Source: Leptasterias polaris
Taxonomy: Eukaryota; Echinodermata; Asteroidea; Forcipulatida; Asteriidae
Assembly: GCA_037783415.1 (NCBI GenBank)
Contig: JAZGTN010000046.1
Span: 2,858,501-2,922,500 of the forward strand
DNA: 64,000 nucleotides
Reading direction: 5' to 3'
This document shows, piece after piece, positions 1 through 12,900 of the stretch. Each line of letters opens with the position of its first letter. Position 1 is the first letter of the stretch. The position numbers and the translations under genes are program-made. The notes under the pieces were generated by a model that searched no databases, was not told the origin of the DNA, and saw nothing but the letters and a program-made list of their open reading frames with translations.

Positions 1-1055
1 GACACGGAAACCAGTCAACTCGCCCCCCTAGCAAAGTCGCCAATTTCAAAAAACACATGTACAAAGTCACCAACTACAAAGTCGCCCCTAGCAAAGTCGC
101 CCCCTGACAACAAACTCGTCCCCTCTCATAGTCGCCCCTCACAAGGGAATTTAACAAATTTGTGTGATTGGACTACAGGGCTTCGAAAGCTATCTTAAGG
201 GAACAAAAGCTAGCTATCTTAAGGGAACGAAAGAGGAATTTTGGGGAACAAAATCTCATTGCGAAGGAACGAGAGCGTATATTAAGGGAACGAAAGCATA
301 TTTCGGACGAATGAACGTATATTTCTGGCAACTAATTCAAAGTCGTATTTTGATGAAACAAACGCTTGTTTTTAGGGAAAGAAATCTCCTTTCGGTGGAA
401 AAAATTCATATTTTTATAGAACGAAAGCATATTTCGGACGAATGAAAGTATGTTTCGGGCAACTAATTCAAAGTCGTATTTTGATGAATCGAAAGCTTGT
501 TTTCAGGGAAAGAAATCTCCTTTCGGTGGAAAAAATTATTTTTATTGAACGAAAGCATATTTAGAGCGAACAAAATTATATTTTGTGCGAACAAAATCAT
601 ATTTCGAGGAAACGAATGCGTATCTTTCAGGGAACAAACGCGTATTTCTGGGTAACAAAATCGTATTTCGGGTGGAGAAGGCGTGTTCGAGGGAACAAAA
701 ACGTATTTTCTAGGAAAAATCTATTTTGCTACCTAGAAAAACACAACTTTGTTTACAAATTTAAAAAAATATAATTTTATGTGACAAAATTATATTTTGA
801 TTGAATTATATAATATTTTGAGGAAACGAAATGACTTTGTTGGAATTTTGTGTGTCGAGAGTGGAAAAAGAATTTTTTTTTCACATTTTAATTTGTAATT
901 TATTTTTCACCTGTTCCTTCAGGGGCTCTGGTTTTGTGTGTTGTTGTTTTTTTTTGGGGGGGGGCTCGTTTTTGTCTCACAAATTGTTTAACTTAATTGC
1001 ACCGTCAATATAAGAGTGGTTTTCCTATTTATTGACATAAATCTTATTTAATTTC
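1..1055 (+). repeat. Non-coding modular repeat element, copy 1 (5' cut by window edge)
   Basis: Begins with short tandem units around AAAGTCGCCCCT (about 25-145), continues with degenerate ~20-25-bp units around GGGAACGAAAGC and TATTTCG (170-720), and ends with a unique AT-rich tail near GACATAAATCTTATTTAATT. The same succession recurs in the same orientation at about 40500-42445, where a LINE has inserted. Short reading frames here are low-complexity translations of the repeat, not genes. Confidence 0.75.
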
Positions 1056-2040
1056 CAAATCGGGGGAAAGGAACGTACACCGAACATTGAAACGTAACGA
1101 TTTTAAAACAGCGGATTCGATCAGCGAGGTTTACCGACTAACAAACCCGCAATGACAAGGTAGTTGGTGGTCTGGCTCCCTAACCCCTCCCACATGTTCA
1201 TGAGCTTCCAGGTACAGCTATCTCTTGGCATGCTAGGGTAGGGGTTTCCGTCATGCTGAGCCGGCTAGCCCCACCGAGAGAAACTCTGCGCGCCATGGCA
1301 TGCAGCTACACGATTTGCCCGTGTGTTTTACGTCATGTCCCCACACGCTGTGCACTGTCAAACACTGAAATAAAATCTTACGTTCGATTTGAATACGTAT
1401 TTTCTTGTGTCAAAATATTCATGAACACAATCACTCTCACCACTCAGTGTTTGGTTTTGATCGTGCATGATCAAAGCAACATAAAACTCCATCCAGTACA
1501 GGATTTGATGTTTAATATTCATCTACAGTTTGAATATTCATAGATATAACGAAATTGACCAATCAGATGCGTCCGTACGAATTCGGCTGAAGTGGCCATA
1601 GGCCGTGCACAAACCGCCAGCGGGTTTCACAAGTCGGTAAATGCGACCAGTCGTGAGAGCAATAATCTCGCACAGAGCAGCCCTCTCGCGGGATATTGCG
1701 AGAAAGCCGTTCCGCTATCACCGCGACAGACATTTAACGACTTGTCCACAAGTCTATGGATAGACCAATGTTTACATTTGGAGTAGAGCTTGATAACACG
1801 GCTAATAACCCCCATGGGACCATGGAGTGGGGGAAGTGGGAAATGACATTCCAGAGAATTATTCATCAATTAAGGAGGTCTGGGCTTGGATGATGGTGCA
1901 CACTCCCTGAAATCAGGCTGAAATTCAAGGAGGCTAGTCTAGAGATTCTTTTTTCAAAATTGAAATTCCCTCAAAGCTAGGTGAAAGAAAAATATTTCCT
2001 TGAATTTCAGCCAAAACCTGCACTTCACTGAGATTTCACG
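1056..2040. other. Spacer with no recognised gene
   Basis: No splice-bounded or conserved coding sequence was recognised in either strand. Small frames (for example 1253-1543) lack domain character. Slightly GC-richer patches near 1240-1340 and 1600-1720 are unexplained. Confidence 0.5.
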
Positions 2041-2610
2041 ATTGTTTCATACCAAAGATTTTCATAGTGTAAGCTTTGCTGTTCATTCCTGTTGATGTTT
2101 CATATAATTCGAGCCTAAAATACAAGGGGTAAGCCTTGCTGTTCATTCTTGTTGATGTTCCATGTAATTTTAGCCAAAATTACAAGGGTTAAGCCTTGCT
2201 GTTCATTCATGTTGATGTATCATGTAATTTTAGCCTAAAATACAAGGGGTAAGCCTTGCTGTTCATTCATGTTGATGTATCATGTAATTTTAGCCTAAAA
2301 TACAAGGGGTAAGCCTTGCTGTTCATTCCTGTTGATGTTTCATGTAATTTTGTTTAAGCCAACTACAAGGGGTAAGCCTTGCTGTTCATTCCTGTTGATG
2401 TTTCATGTGGTTTTAGCCTAAATTACAAGGGTAAGCTTTGCTGTTTCCTCCTGTTGATGTTTCATGTAATTTGAGCCACAATTTACCAGGGGTACGCCTT
2501 GCTGTCCATTCCTGTTGATGTTTCATGTTATTTAAGCCAAGATTACAAGGGGTAAGCCTTGCTGTTCATTCCTGTTGATGTTTCATATAATTTTAGCCAA
2601 CAAATTCCTG
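2041..2610. repeat. 60-bp minisatellite, about 9 copies
   Basis: Units with the core AAGCCTTGCTGTTCATTC recur about every 60 bp (near 2131, 2191, 2251, 2311, 2373 and on to about 2551), each followed by GTTGATGTTTCATGTAATTT. Copies differ by a few bases and small indels, as in an old array. Confidence 0.9.
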
Positions 2611-2835
2611 TTGATGTTTTTCCCCCAGTTTTGGACAAAAATTTGACAAAAATTCGGGACTTACCCCTTCTAATTTTGAACCCAAATGAAAAAAATGTTT
2701 GACTTACCCCTTGTGTTTTTCCCCAATTTTGGACCAAAATTTGACAAAAATGCAGGACTAACCCCTTCTAATTTTAGACCCAAATTTGAAAAAAATGCTT
2801 AACTTACCCCTTGTGTTTTTTTTCCATAGGTTCAG
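2611..2835. repeat. ~100-bp tandem repeat, about 2.3 copies
   Basis: Directly follows the 60-bp array. Units run from CCCCAGTTTTGGACAAAAAT to GACTTACCCCTTGTG, with starts near 2617, 2716 and 2819 (last partial). The motif ACTTACCCCTT appears twice per unit. Confidence 0.75.
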
Positions 2836-3145
2836 ACACAAATCGGACAAAAATCTCTACTGAGTCAAGTGATTCCCATTTGACCTTTGCTACTTTATTT
2901 ATCTATTTTTAATTATTCACAATTGTCAGCTAACTTAATGTGGTACTCTGAACAAAAATTATCATTATTTATCTAACTATAGCTAATTTACCCACTCCAC
3001 AAAAATAAAATGAAATCAGTAGACTCTGCTGAATCATTTGAAACCATAATATCGCACAGTAATTGTTGATTCAAATTTGAAAAAGAAAATGCTGGAGTGA
3101 TTTAATAAAATTTTGACCAAAATTTGAAGATCGATTTTATGCTAT

Positions 3146-3378
3146 CAATAGACACAAACGGCGACTTCAGCACGTGACTCATAGTGGGTATACAATGTAA
3201 ACAAACCAAGCAAACAACAGGCAGTGTGAACAGAAACGCGCGGCTGCTTCCGAGTGCTACTGTCGTAAAGCGGCAAGCAGCCATGCTTTTCCATACTCAC
3301 TGTGCATTACTTGCTTGGTTTGTTTACTTTGTATACCCACTATGAGTCACGTGCTGCAGTCGCCGATTGTGTCTATTG
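3146..3378. mobile_element. Foldback MITE-like element, family F copy 1
   Basis: Long terminal inverted repeats: CAATAGACACAA at the left and TTGTGTCTATTG at the right, each arm extending about 70 bp through CACGTGACTCATAGTGGGTA and AGTAAACAAACCAAGCAA-like sequence. A second copy with the same structure lies at 32173-32396. No coding capacity. Confidence 0.85.
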
Positions 3379-3855
3379 AAGCTGGCACCTTCTAATGTTC
3401 TCTGCATACAGCACCATATTCTCTGCATATAAATCATTTGTTTTATCTGATAACAAAAGTAACAGGGAACCCTCCACAACTAATACACACTACACAGTGT
3501 TTTGGCTGGTAAACTTGCGCAGCTGTTTGCGACTGACCCCCTTTAAAGGAAGCTCGTGCTTCGTCCTCCTGTGATATGCTGTTAGTTTGAGGCTTCCACG
3601 CTTATCAAATGATACAAATCACTGCCTGACTCAACACCATTAGGTTACAACCATGGAGTCATCTACTGACGTCCGATTTTGTACACAAGGATGTTCCTGC
3701 CCCTCCTTCCCAAATCACTGACCTCTGTTGATTGACACCCCCTTTAGGATGTGCGGAATAGTCCCTCTTAGAATATAATTGCTTTATGAGCTGGTTAGGA
3801 CAATGGAAATAATAACATGTGTCAGCGATTGCGGACCTCTGCATTCCCTTGAGGG
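3379..3855. other. 3' flank of the HEATR1-like gene
   Basis: Lies beyond the minus-strand stop codon at 3856-3858. It should hold the 3' UTR; no clear AATAAA signal is seen close to the stop. No other gene is recognised. Confidence 0.4.
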
Positions 3856-3944
3856 TTAAAAGTATTTCTGTAAGGGCTCTCCAAGCGTCTTCTCCAAATC
3901 ATTGACGACCAACTGACAGTGCTGTTCCACTTCCTCAGACTCAT
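3856..3944 (-). CDS. HEATR1: HEATR1-like terminal exon (28)
   Basis: Acceptor CTATTTTGCAG just 5', then an acidic start (DESEEVEQHC) and the family C-terminus ending KTLGEPLQKYF and TAA. Length and sequence match the end of the BP28 C-terminal region. Confidence 0.93.
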
Positions 3945-6900
3945 CTGCAAAATAGTAGAATGATAAAATAGAATTGTCACATCGGTGCAAAATAGCATCA
4001 TTACGGGAATAACTTCATTAAATAATTTCCAAGTTTGGCCACATGAAACGGCTGTCGCATCACAGACGATGCAGTAACTGGGTTACAGTTCAGATTGGGT
4101 GTGTTTATATTGAATTACTTGGGTCATTAAACCTAACGGATGAACAATTAATTTGCCTAGGGTAGTCAGCCTTACTGGTTTGTGCATGATTCAATTAACT
4201 CCACTGTTTGGAAAAGGAATTACATGGAGATAACAGGTGTTGGTTGCCAGACGAAAAGGATGTGTTATTTTAGCCTCTTTTGTTAATGGAGCTTTCTCAT
4301 TATGTTTATACTACAGGCGAGTTTGAACATGTCATCTTGCTTAAAACAATACAAACAAAACAAGAAGGCGTGCAGATAGGATGTTTTTTCACGAAGCATT
4401 TTCGTGCAAGATACATTGTTGTTGCACAATCAAAATGCAACGTTTTTTCACTGACACGACAGAATGAAATTAGTTGTATGATAGGGGGGATTAGCTGTAC
4501 CTGGAATTAAGAATTGCAACCCAGGTACTGCGCCCTCTGCTATGCAACAGCCAGCGTACACAAGTGCAGTAACTGGGTTTAGAGTTTATAAGTCCATGTA
4601 CAACCAGAGGCCTGCTATGATCATGAAGACAGTCCCCTTTTAAACCTCCAAATGCTTGAAACGATTTGCTTGAATTTGATGGATTCAGAGATGTGACTAC
4701 AAGCCACCGGCATTTACAAGTAGTAGCATGATGCCAGGCATTAGTACCAATCTCAACACAGTCCAAACACTGGGGAGTTGTGTTGACACAGAGTGGAGTA
4801 TTTTGATGGATTTGGAACTGTACCCCCAAACCACCCACTCTTAGTATGAGGCCATACTGAACACAGTCCAAACATTTAGGCACCAGTTACCATAGAGTGG
4901 AGTATTTTGATGAATTTGTTACTGCACCACCAAACCACCCACCCTTCGCATGAAGCCAGGCAGTCTAGTGCAGTATTTTGATGGATTTGGTACTGCACCC
5001 CCAAACCGCCCACTCTTAGCATGAAGCCAGGCAGTCGAGTGGAGTATGTTGATGGATTTGGTACTGCACCCCCAAACCACCCACCCTTAGCATAAAGCCA
5101 GGCAGTCGAGTGCAGTATTTTGATGGATTTGGAAGTAGAAATACAAAAAACCACAACACGGATATCCATCCACACATACAAGTAGCATACATACCTTCCA
5201 TGAGTTCAGCCAGGAATGGGATGGTCTCTGGTAGCAGAGATAAATAGTCCTCAGCTAGTTTCTTGTGGAGCTCTTGGAGTACTGTCAAAGCTGCAAACCG
5301 GACCTTAGACGGAAAGAAAAAAAAGTTGAGAAAGAGTTCAAGCTCAACGATACCTACTTTGTGACTTTGTCTACTTCGTCCAAAAGGTGCACCAATATTA
5401 ATATTATTGTTCAGCAGTCTCTCCCAAACACAGTATTCACCATTCAGGCTGTGACACATGTTTACGAGTTGACTCCCACTATGGCCAGCATGGCAGCAGA
5501 TGTCGCATGTGATGCTGGTGCAAGGGGTCAATACAAGGGCTGTGTGGATCAAAAGATTGTACAACTCTTAGCGAAAAGTTTAACTGGGTTCTTTTCAGTG
5601 CATCACACAATGCACGGGACCTACGGCTTTACATTCAATCCGTAAGGACGAAGCAACAATGGTAAAGTGCCTTGCTTAAGGACGCAAAGTGTCACACCGC
5701 GACTCAAAACCCATTCTCTGCTGATCAGAAACCCCGGTCTAGTGTACTTGACCGCTCGGCCACAGCATCCAACACTATTCACCCTTTGCATGGTCAGCCA
5801 ATTGCGTGAAGAGCCCGAATCGAGGACAGAAGTGAATAGAAGCATTATATAACTCCGTCGTGTCATGATAATGGAATGACACTTTCATCCAAACAAATGC
5901 ATAAATACAATACAAATGAAGCATGAAGTCGAGGCTCTACACGCACATGGCAGATCTGTGCAAAGAGCCTATAGGAAACGCCTGCTCGTTGCTTTTGAAC
6001 TAACCTTTGGTGAGCTGTGTCGAGTCTTGAGAAGGACCTGGTAGTTGAGAGGTTACCACGTTGATGGGTCTCGTGACGATACCAGGAGCTGTGCTATACA
6101 TGGCGTCAAATGCTGTGAAACTCTCTCCCTGTATGCCTCGTCTGTTCCCTGCATGTTCTCAATCTGGGGTGGATGTGAAATAACATTATCAAGTAATAAA
6201 CCACAAGAGAAACAGACTGGGTAAATTTAAATTAATTTTGGGGTTGAACACTGAAAAAATTTCCTCGAGCAGGATTTGAACCAATGACCTCCGGATTAGC
6301 GTACATATGCTCTACCAACTGAGCTATCTAGCCCTATGTTGGCGGTCTCCCTAGCATGTGCATAGAATCCAATGGTGCCACCCAGGGTTAAAGGTGGGCT
6401 CAGTGTTCTGATTGTAATCGGCATGAACAGTCACAAGCTCCGTTTAACCATTTAGGAAATAAAATGTAGATGCACAGCGCTACTCTGCATCAAGTCATTT
6501 TTTTTCTAATTCCCAATTACCAACCTCAATCTCAAGGATTAAGAAAATAGAAGATGAAGAAGAAAAAAAAAAAATTCAAGGAAACACCGATTCTCACCTG
6601 ATCCACTAGAGGCTGCATGAGACGTTGGAATCTCTCCTTTGAGACAAACGTTCCCTTATCGTACATGAAGCATTTATGGAGACAGTCTAGGATGCGTACT
6701 AGGAGGAGAGATGACTTCTCGTCACCGTCGGTGGCATCCTCAAAGAAAGGCTTGTCTGGATGCAAGGAATGCACAGATAACAAGACCATAAAATACTGTT
6801 TCCATTGGTTTTCAATTGGGTTTTCTATATAGGGTCATGTCAAGCAACACTACCATTACAGGTTTTCTAATTAACCAATAACCCTATAGTCAACCACTGG

Positions 6901-9900
6901 CTCTATAACCTCTGTTTACTATAAATGACAATAAAAACCCTCCCAACCAGCTGTTTAAACTATTTAACAGTATGCCTCAAAAGTGAATAACATAAATACA
7001 ATACAAATGAAGCATGAAGTCAAGGCTCTACATGCACATGGCAGATCCATGCAAAGGTTTTTAATTGGTTCTAACTATTGGGCCATGTCAAGCAATGCAA
7101 CCATTAATAATTGTTCTAATTAGCCAATGACCCTAGTCAACCACTGGCTCACTTGGGTTGGCAGTTTTAAGTCTGAGAAACCCAAGTGATACAGATCCTT
7201 ATCAGCTCTAATCTTATAAACAACCTGATAAGAAATGGCCTCGCTATGACACTGTTGGGCTGCCTGAATGCACCGTGGTTATTAGTAGTAATGGACAACA
7301 TCCATGATCTATCTGAGTAACAGACTGAAGAAGATTAATACAAAATGTCAAGTTGATACCACTTTGAACTGAAAAAGTTGATAAAGGAGCAGCTGAGACA
7401 CCCAAAAGTTGCTTTTAAGATTCAAAATTCAGTGGTGTCTGTTTGTGAACGCTTCGGCCAGAGATGCAGTTGGTACCCGCGGTCACCTCTCTTAACGTGG
7501 TTGGATTCAACGTTCATGATGAAAATAACAAGACAGTTTTTGGTTGTTTTCTTCACAAATAGACACAGTAATCAGCTGTAACTTTCACAGGTGACTTACA
7601 CTGTATCTTTATTAATAACTTGGCCCATAAATCGGCATTACGGTGACAAAAAAAACCTATGACCAAACCTTTACCAGACAGTGTTGAAATTTATAGAGCA
7701 AAGAGTTACAATGTAAATTTACCTGTTTTTAGGGTGTTGTTTAAATCAAGGAGGTCAGCTGCCTTAGCGACCAGGTGACCAGCAAACAATGTAAAGAGAC
7801 TCTTGAGTTTGTCTGCGATGGCGTCGGAAAGACGGTACAGGGTGAGGAGACGATCTTTGGGAGACGCGCTGCGAGTTGCCCAATCAACCACCTTGTAGAA
7901 AGAACATCAGTGTTAAACACTTAGCACAGATTGCCGATAGTTTTGAAGGCAACTTCAAAGTCTGACTAATATTTCATATCCATTGCCATACGGAAAAAAA
8001 CAAACACCAATAACTGGATTGCATACAAGGAATATCCCCATAAAATGCTGTACATTCAGAATTGTAGGAAAGCTTCCACACCCTTTAATTTCCCCTATAC
8101 TATTGATGGTGAACCAGTAACTGGGGCACTGTATTCCTTTTATGAAATTCTGACATCTGCGGTCATACTAGCGCATCAGGCAAACTCTGTGTCCCCCCAC
8201 GCATACTGCATACATTGTGCTTCAGCCATTTGCTATGATTTTCCGAACACCCAGCTGAAAAAATGTCTCAAAATGATGGAAAAGACCCCCAAATTGCTTT
8301 AACATAGCACACTGGTTTCTCAATACATCAAAGTTGCAACATCAGGCATGTAGCTGTACTCAAGATCATCTTTTGAGCTCCAAATTTAGGTCCACAATTT
8401 GTAGACAGTAATAATAATAGTGGCTTCTTACATGGCGCTCAAACTTGTCACTCAGTGACGCTTATGGCGCCCCATGCATTATTACCCTGGGCTCAATTTC
8501 ACAAAGCATTCAAGATTCATTTTAAGATGAGTTGCCATTATCACCATAGTGGTTTGTATTGTGACATCACACTATACTTAGCAAATCTTGAGCTCCTCTC
8601 TGAAATTGAGTGTCAATCACTGGACCATTTACTCTGTTCCTTAAACCATCTCAGCTCCCTTGGGAGAATACAACCTTTACTGTTTCCTTGGCAAATCAAC
8701 TTTTAATTTTAATAGTACATCTTTAAAGACAGTTCAAGGTGCCTCAGTAGAGAGGTCACAAGAAAAGTTAATATTTTGACCTTTGACCTACCTTCAGCAA
8801 CATTGGCCTGAAGCTTGCTTCTGATAGCTTCATGACTAAGGTCAACACAGCACGTATCACATGACCTTCAACTGCCTCGACCTCTGACAAACTTAGCTGT
8901 TTACAAAGAATAACAATGTGGAATTAATGGGGTGAGTTCAAAGGTTACAAGCAAATTAATCACAACAACATTAACAGCCTATTATCACCAAAAAACAAAT
9001 CCTTGAAATTATTCTACCAATTCATTCCGAGTCAAATCAACCAAGAATATCCCTTGACTTCACAGATCATTCTAAAAGTTTATGGGTTAATCGGGACCCA
9101 TTAGAAAACAACCAGAAAATGAAAAAAAAACTTAGCCTCTCTGCTTTAATAACGAACCTTCAGCTAAATAGCAAACACACTTCTGCACAATGCGTATCTA
9201 CCATTTCCACTATTTGGGGAGTCAATTCCTTTGTGTACATTTTGACTCCTAAAATGGCCAACAGGATAGGCAAGCGTCAATGTGCAGGGTGTTGTACTAG
9301 GGGTCTATACGGATCTACAACAAGTCTAAGCCACAATGACTTTGGAGGGTGCCAGGTGGTCGTAAACGTATTTGCAATCCAACTTACATCGGCATGCTTT
9401 GTTCTGTAGTCTAGCGCAATGAGAAAGAACGTTATGGCTTGCTGCTGGTAAGCCGTCCTGTCGGTCTTGTCCAACACTCCAAGGTGGTCACCTAGTGGTT
9501 ATTAAGAAACATTCAAGGTGACAAAGAAAAAACAAGTTAAAATAAGAGTTTGTTATTTCATTCTGGATGTGGCAAATCGTAATTGAGCTGATAAGATATC
9601 AAATAATAAACCACAAGGGGCGGGCAACATATCTACCAATAATGTATTCAAGGCGCTTGAACAGACAGAAACATTCTAAGACAGGTTTTTGAATTTCTTT
9701 TGAATTATGAGACCAAATTTATGTACGCCTTATAAGGGTGATAGGAGACGGTTTTATTACAGATTTGTTTGCCTCAGGGTAACTGATACTGGTGTCAAGA
9801 TTATAAAACCATTGTGTGCGTGGAAGAAAGACGTAACGAAAAGTTGTCGGAAACAGGGCGTAAGCAATTAATGTGCAAAAATGTATTTCAAGACAACTGA

Positions 9901-12900
9901 GCTTGAAAGTTCGATCGGTTTTCAATAGTCATCATAGGAAGGTTAAATTCTGCATGGGAATGGGAAAACATCTCTTTGGGGTAATTCTAGCAACAAAAAT
10001 CTAGTAATGCCACATTTTTTTGTCAGGAGCCATTTTATTGCTTATGGCTTTTTGTTACTGAAAAGAACTACATTGTGTGCTTGGAAGAAGGGCGTAGAGC
10101 CTTAAGCCCTTGTTCCGGGAACACAACAAAACGCTCCACAAGGAGTTTTATCAGCTGCTGAACGTAGATTCTTTGGTAAGCAGTGCTATGATATTGGGCC
10201 CAAACCTCAACCTTTGAAGTATTAATTGGGTTAGGGAGAAACGCAGAATTAAACAAGCGGGAAGTTGAGGTTGCTGCTGGTAAGCTGTTGTGTTGGTCTT
10301 GTCCAACACTCTAAGGTTGTCAGACAGAAACTCCATCAGGGGACCAATGCTCACCTAGGGGTTATTAGGAAACATTCAAGGTGAAAAAAAATAATTAACA
10401 AAAAACCTCAAAATACCTCAAAGCCAACCTCGATTTTTCTACTGTTCAAATTTGCATTCCTTCCTTATTTTACTTACTGGGCAGGTATCCACAATCTTCT
10501 CATACGCCATGCTGAATGTTGGCAGGAGGACCCTGACGGACACCGTGCTGGCCAGATTGTGGCTCAATGCCTTCAGTCTCAGGTTCAACTGAGACTTCTC
10601 CTCCTCTTTGTTACTCGACAATCGGCAGATCTACGTCCAAAACAGAGATGTTTTTAGCAAAAACACATCTTTTTAAGGAACTCCATAGAGATTTTGGATT
10701 ACTGCTTATTTTGCTGCTGTTTTTATCAAGCACCCCTTTTCCACCTTTCTTGCTTGTGCACCTTTCTTAGTGGAGCAAGTGCCATGAGCACTTTTGTGGA
10801 TACAGGCGCTATAGAAAACGTCATTATTATTACCTGCTGTTAACCACTTCACGTCTGATGATGTCTTTATCTACTTTTTTTAACAGACTTACAGCAGACA
10901 TTTTTTAATGCCATTAACACTTTCAGAATTTGTTTTTTCCCCTGACCGCCAGACGGCTGACATTTTAATACACTTGGACTTTCCAGAATGTAGCGTATTG
11001 AGGCAGGCACCTACCATTGTACAAAGAGTGACAACAGGTTCTGGAAAATACACTTTGCAAAATCCCTTTCCGGGGGGTTATTGTGTAACCCCCAATTTCA
11101 GACCTTTGTCTCGTTGTTGCACAAATGTGGCATAAAAAGAATTGGAAAGATTTAAAAAAAGCTTTGGCACAAATGTCACTAGTTCTTGCATGAAAATGGA
11201 AGCTATCTTATTACTTTTTCAGGATTAATCGAGGAAAAGCCACGGTCAAGTGTCAATTTTCTGTTTTGTTGTTTGCGGGTCGATGTTGGTTTGAGTATAA
11301 TTTAGCTGGTCAGGGTGCTTTTGTTAAAGGGTGTGTACAACATTGGCAAAATATAAATGTTCACAGATTTGCACATAACTTACATGGTATAAAGATGGTC
11401 ATGGTGGAAAACTTCCCTTGAAATAGTTGTGCTTGAAATGCCATAGTTTTTAGGAAATTAGTAAAACAATAGTCTTTATCCTGCAGGATAAAATCCGATG
11501 TTTGAAAAAAAGTAAAAACATATAATGGGGGTTTTCACTGTTTTCTCATGACTCCGAAGACCGATTGAGCTTAAACTTTCACAGGTTTGTTTATTTCATG
11601 TATATGTTGGGTCACATCAAGTGTGGATACAGGTCTTTGGCAAATTACCAATGTTGTACAATGTTGTACACACCCTTTAAAGATTTATCACCAAAAATAT
11701 AACATGATTGAATAACACTGGTGGCTGCATGCACAATGCAACAAAAAATAACAATTTGTTTGTCTAAAAGTATAGGGGGTCCTCAAAAGGTAGGGTCGGT
11801 AGGTCGTTTGTTTATGTTTATTCTCTTAATATGGATAGTGTATTGCAACGTGGGGAGGGACGGTGTAAAACATTTTGTTTTGTTTTGCCTGATCAGGAAT
11901 TGAATCTTTAAATGCTTGTTCAAACTAAAAACAATTGACATATTAAACTGTTTGGAAAGCTCTTTCTCATGAAGATTCCGGTCTTGTCAGTAATTCTAGC
12001 CTCGGGCCGGTAAACTCATGACCTGACACGTCCAGTGGTCTTGTGTTTATCAATTGAGGAAAAGTCACTGTGTAATATCTTCAACAGAAAGAAATGATGT
12101 TCAAAAGGTAATTTTGAGTTTGGTATTTATACAACTTTGTTGAGTTTCAAAATATACTAACCCATAAGACAAATTAGATAAATCTTGATTTAGTGCTTGT
12201 TACATGTTAGAAGGCTCTTTCTCATGAAGATTCCGGTCTTGTCAAATAAGACTCTGGTCCAGTAAACATTTTCAGCTACCAACCCTGCGGTCTTGTGGAA
12301 TAAGACTCTGGTCCAGTAAACATTTTCAGCTACCAACCCTGCGGTCTTGTGGAATTTTACCCCAAACTTGAGCTCTGAAAAGTCTGCAATTTCTCATCCC
12401 TGATTGGTGTATTTACCTGTAGGAGGAGATCCACAAGATAGGGGCTCTGGAAGTGGGGAAGTGTCTCAACAACCTTCTGCACTGCAGTCACTGCACTCAA
12501 GAGGTGCATGTCAGAGCTAGGCAAGAAACAAACAAGAGATGTTACTTTGATGGATGGTAGAACAGTAAGGCTGTGTCCGAATTGGCTACGGCTACGGCTA
12601 TGTTTCTGCATCACCATGCATTGAATTAAAGTACGTCCTTAGCAACACGCTTAGCAACAGTCATAGCCGTGGCTGTAGCTGCCAATAGACTGTGCAAGTC
12701 TTGCGCGTATTTCAACTTCTGGGACCATTGTGGTCCCAACCATATGAAGTTTTACGTGGGTGAGATTTTGTTTCGTCAATTATTTTAGTTTAACTTGACC
12801 ATGAAAATTATATATGTTGTTGGGAATGTAATACTAAGTGATAAACAATATGAAAGTCAAATCAATTCAACAATATAACGAAGAAAACCCAAGAATAAAA

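Noticed and set aside
4491..5564. Repetitive minus-strand frames suggesting a repeat protein
   Set aside because: They translate the 72-bp minisatellite and intron sequence next to HEATR1 exon 27. Only 5205-5303 is bounded by splice sites and conserved.
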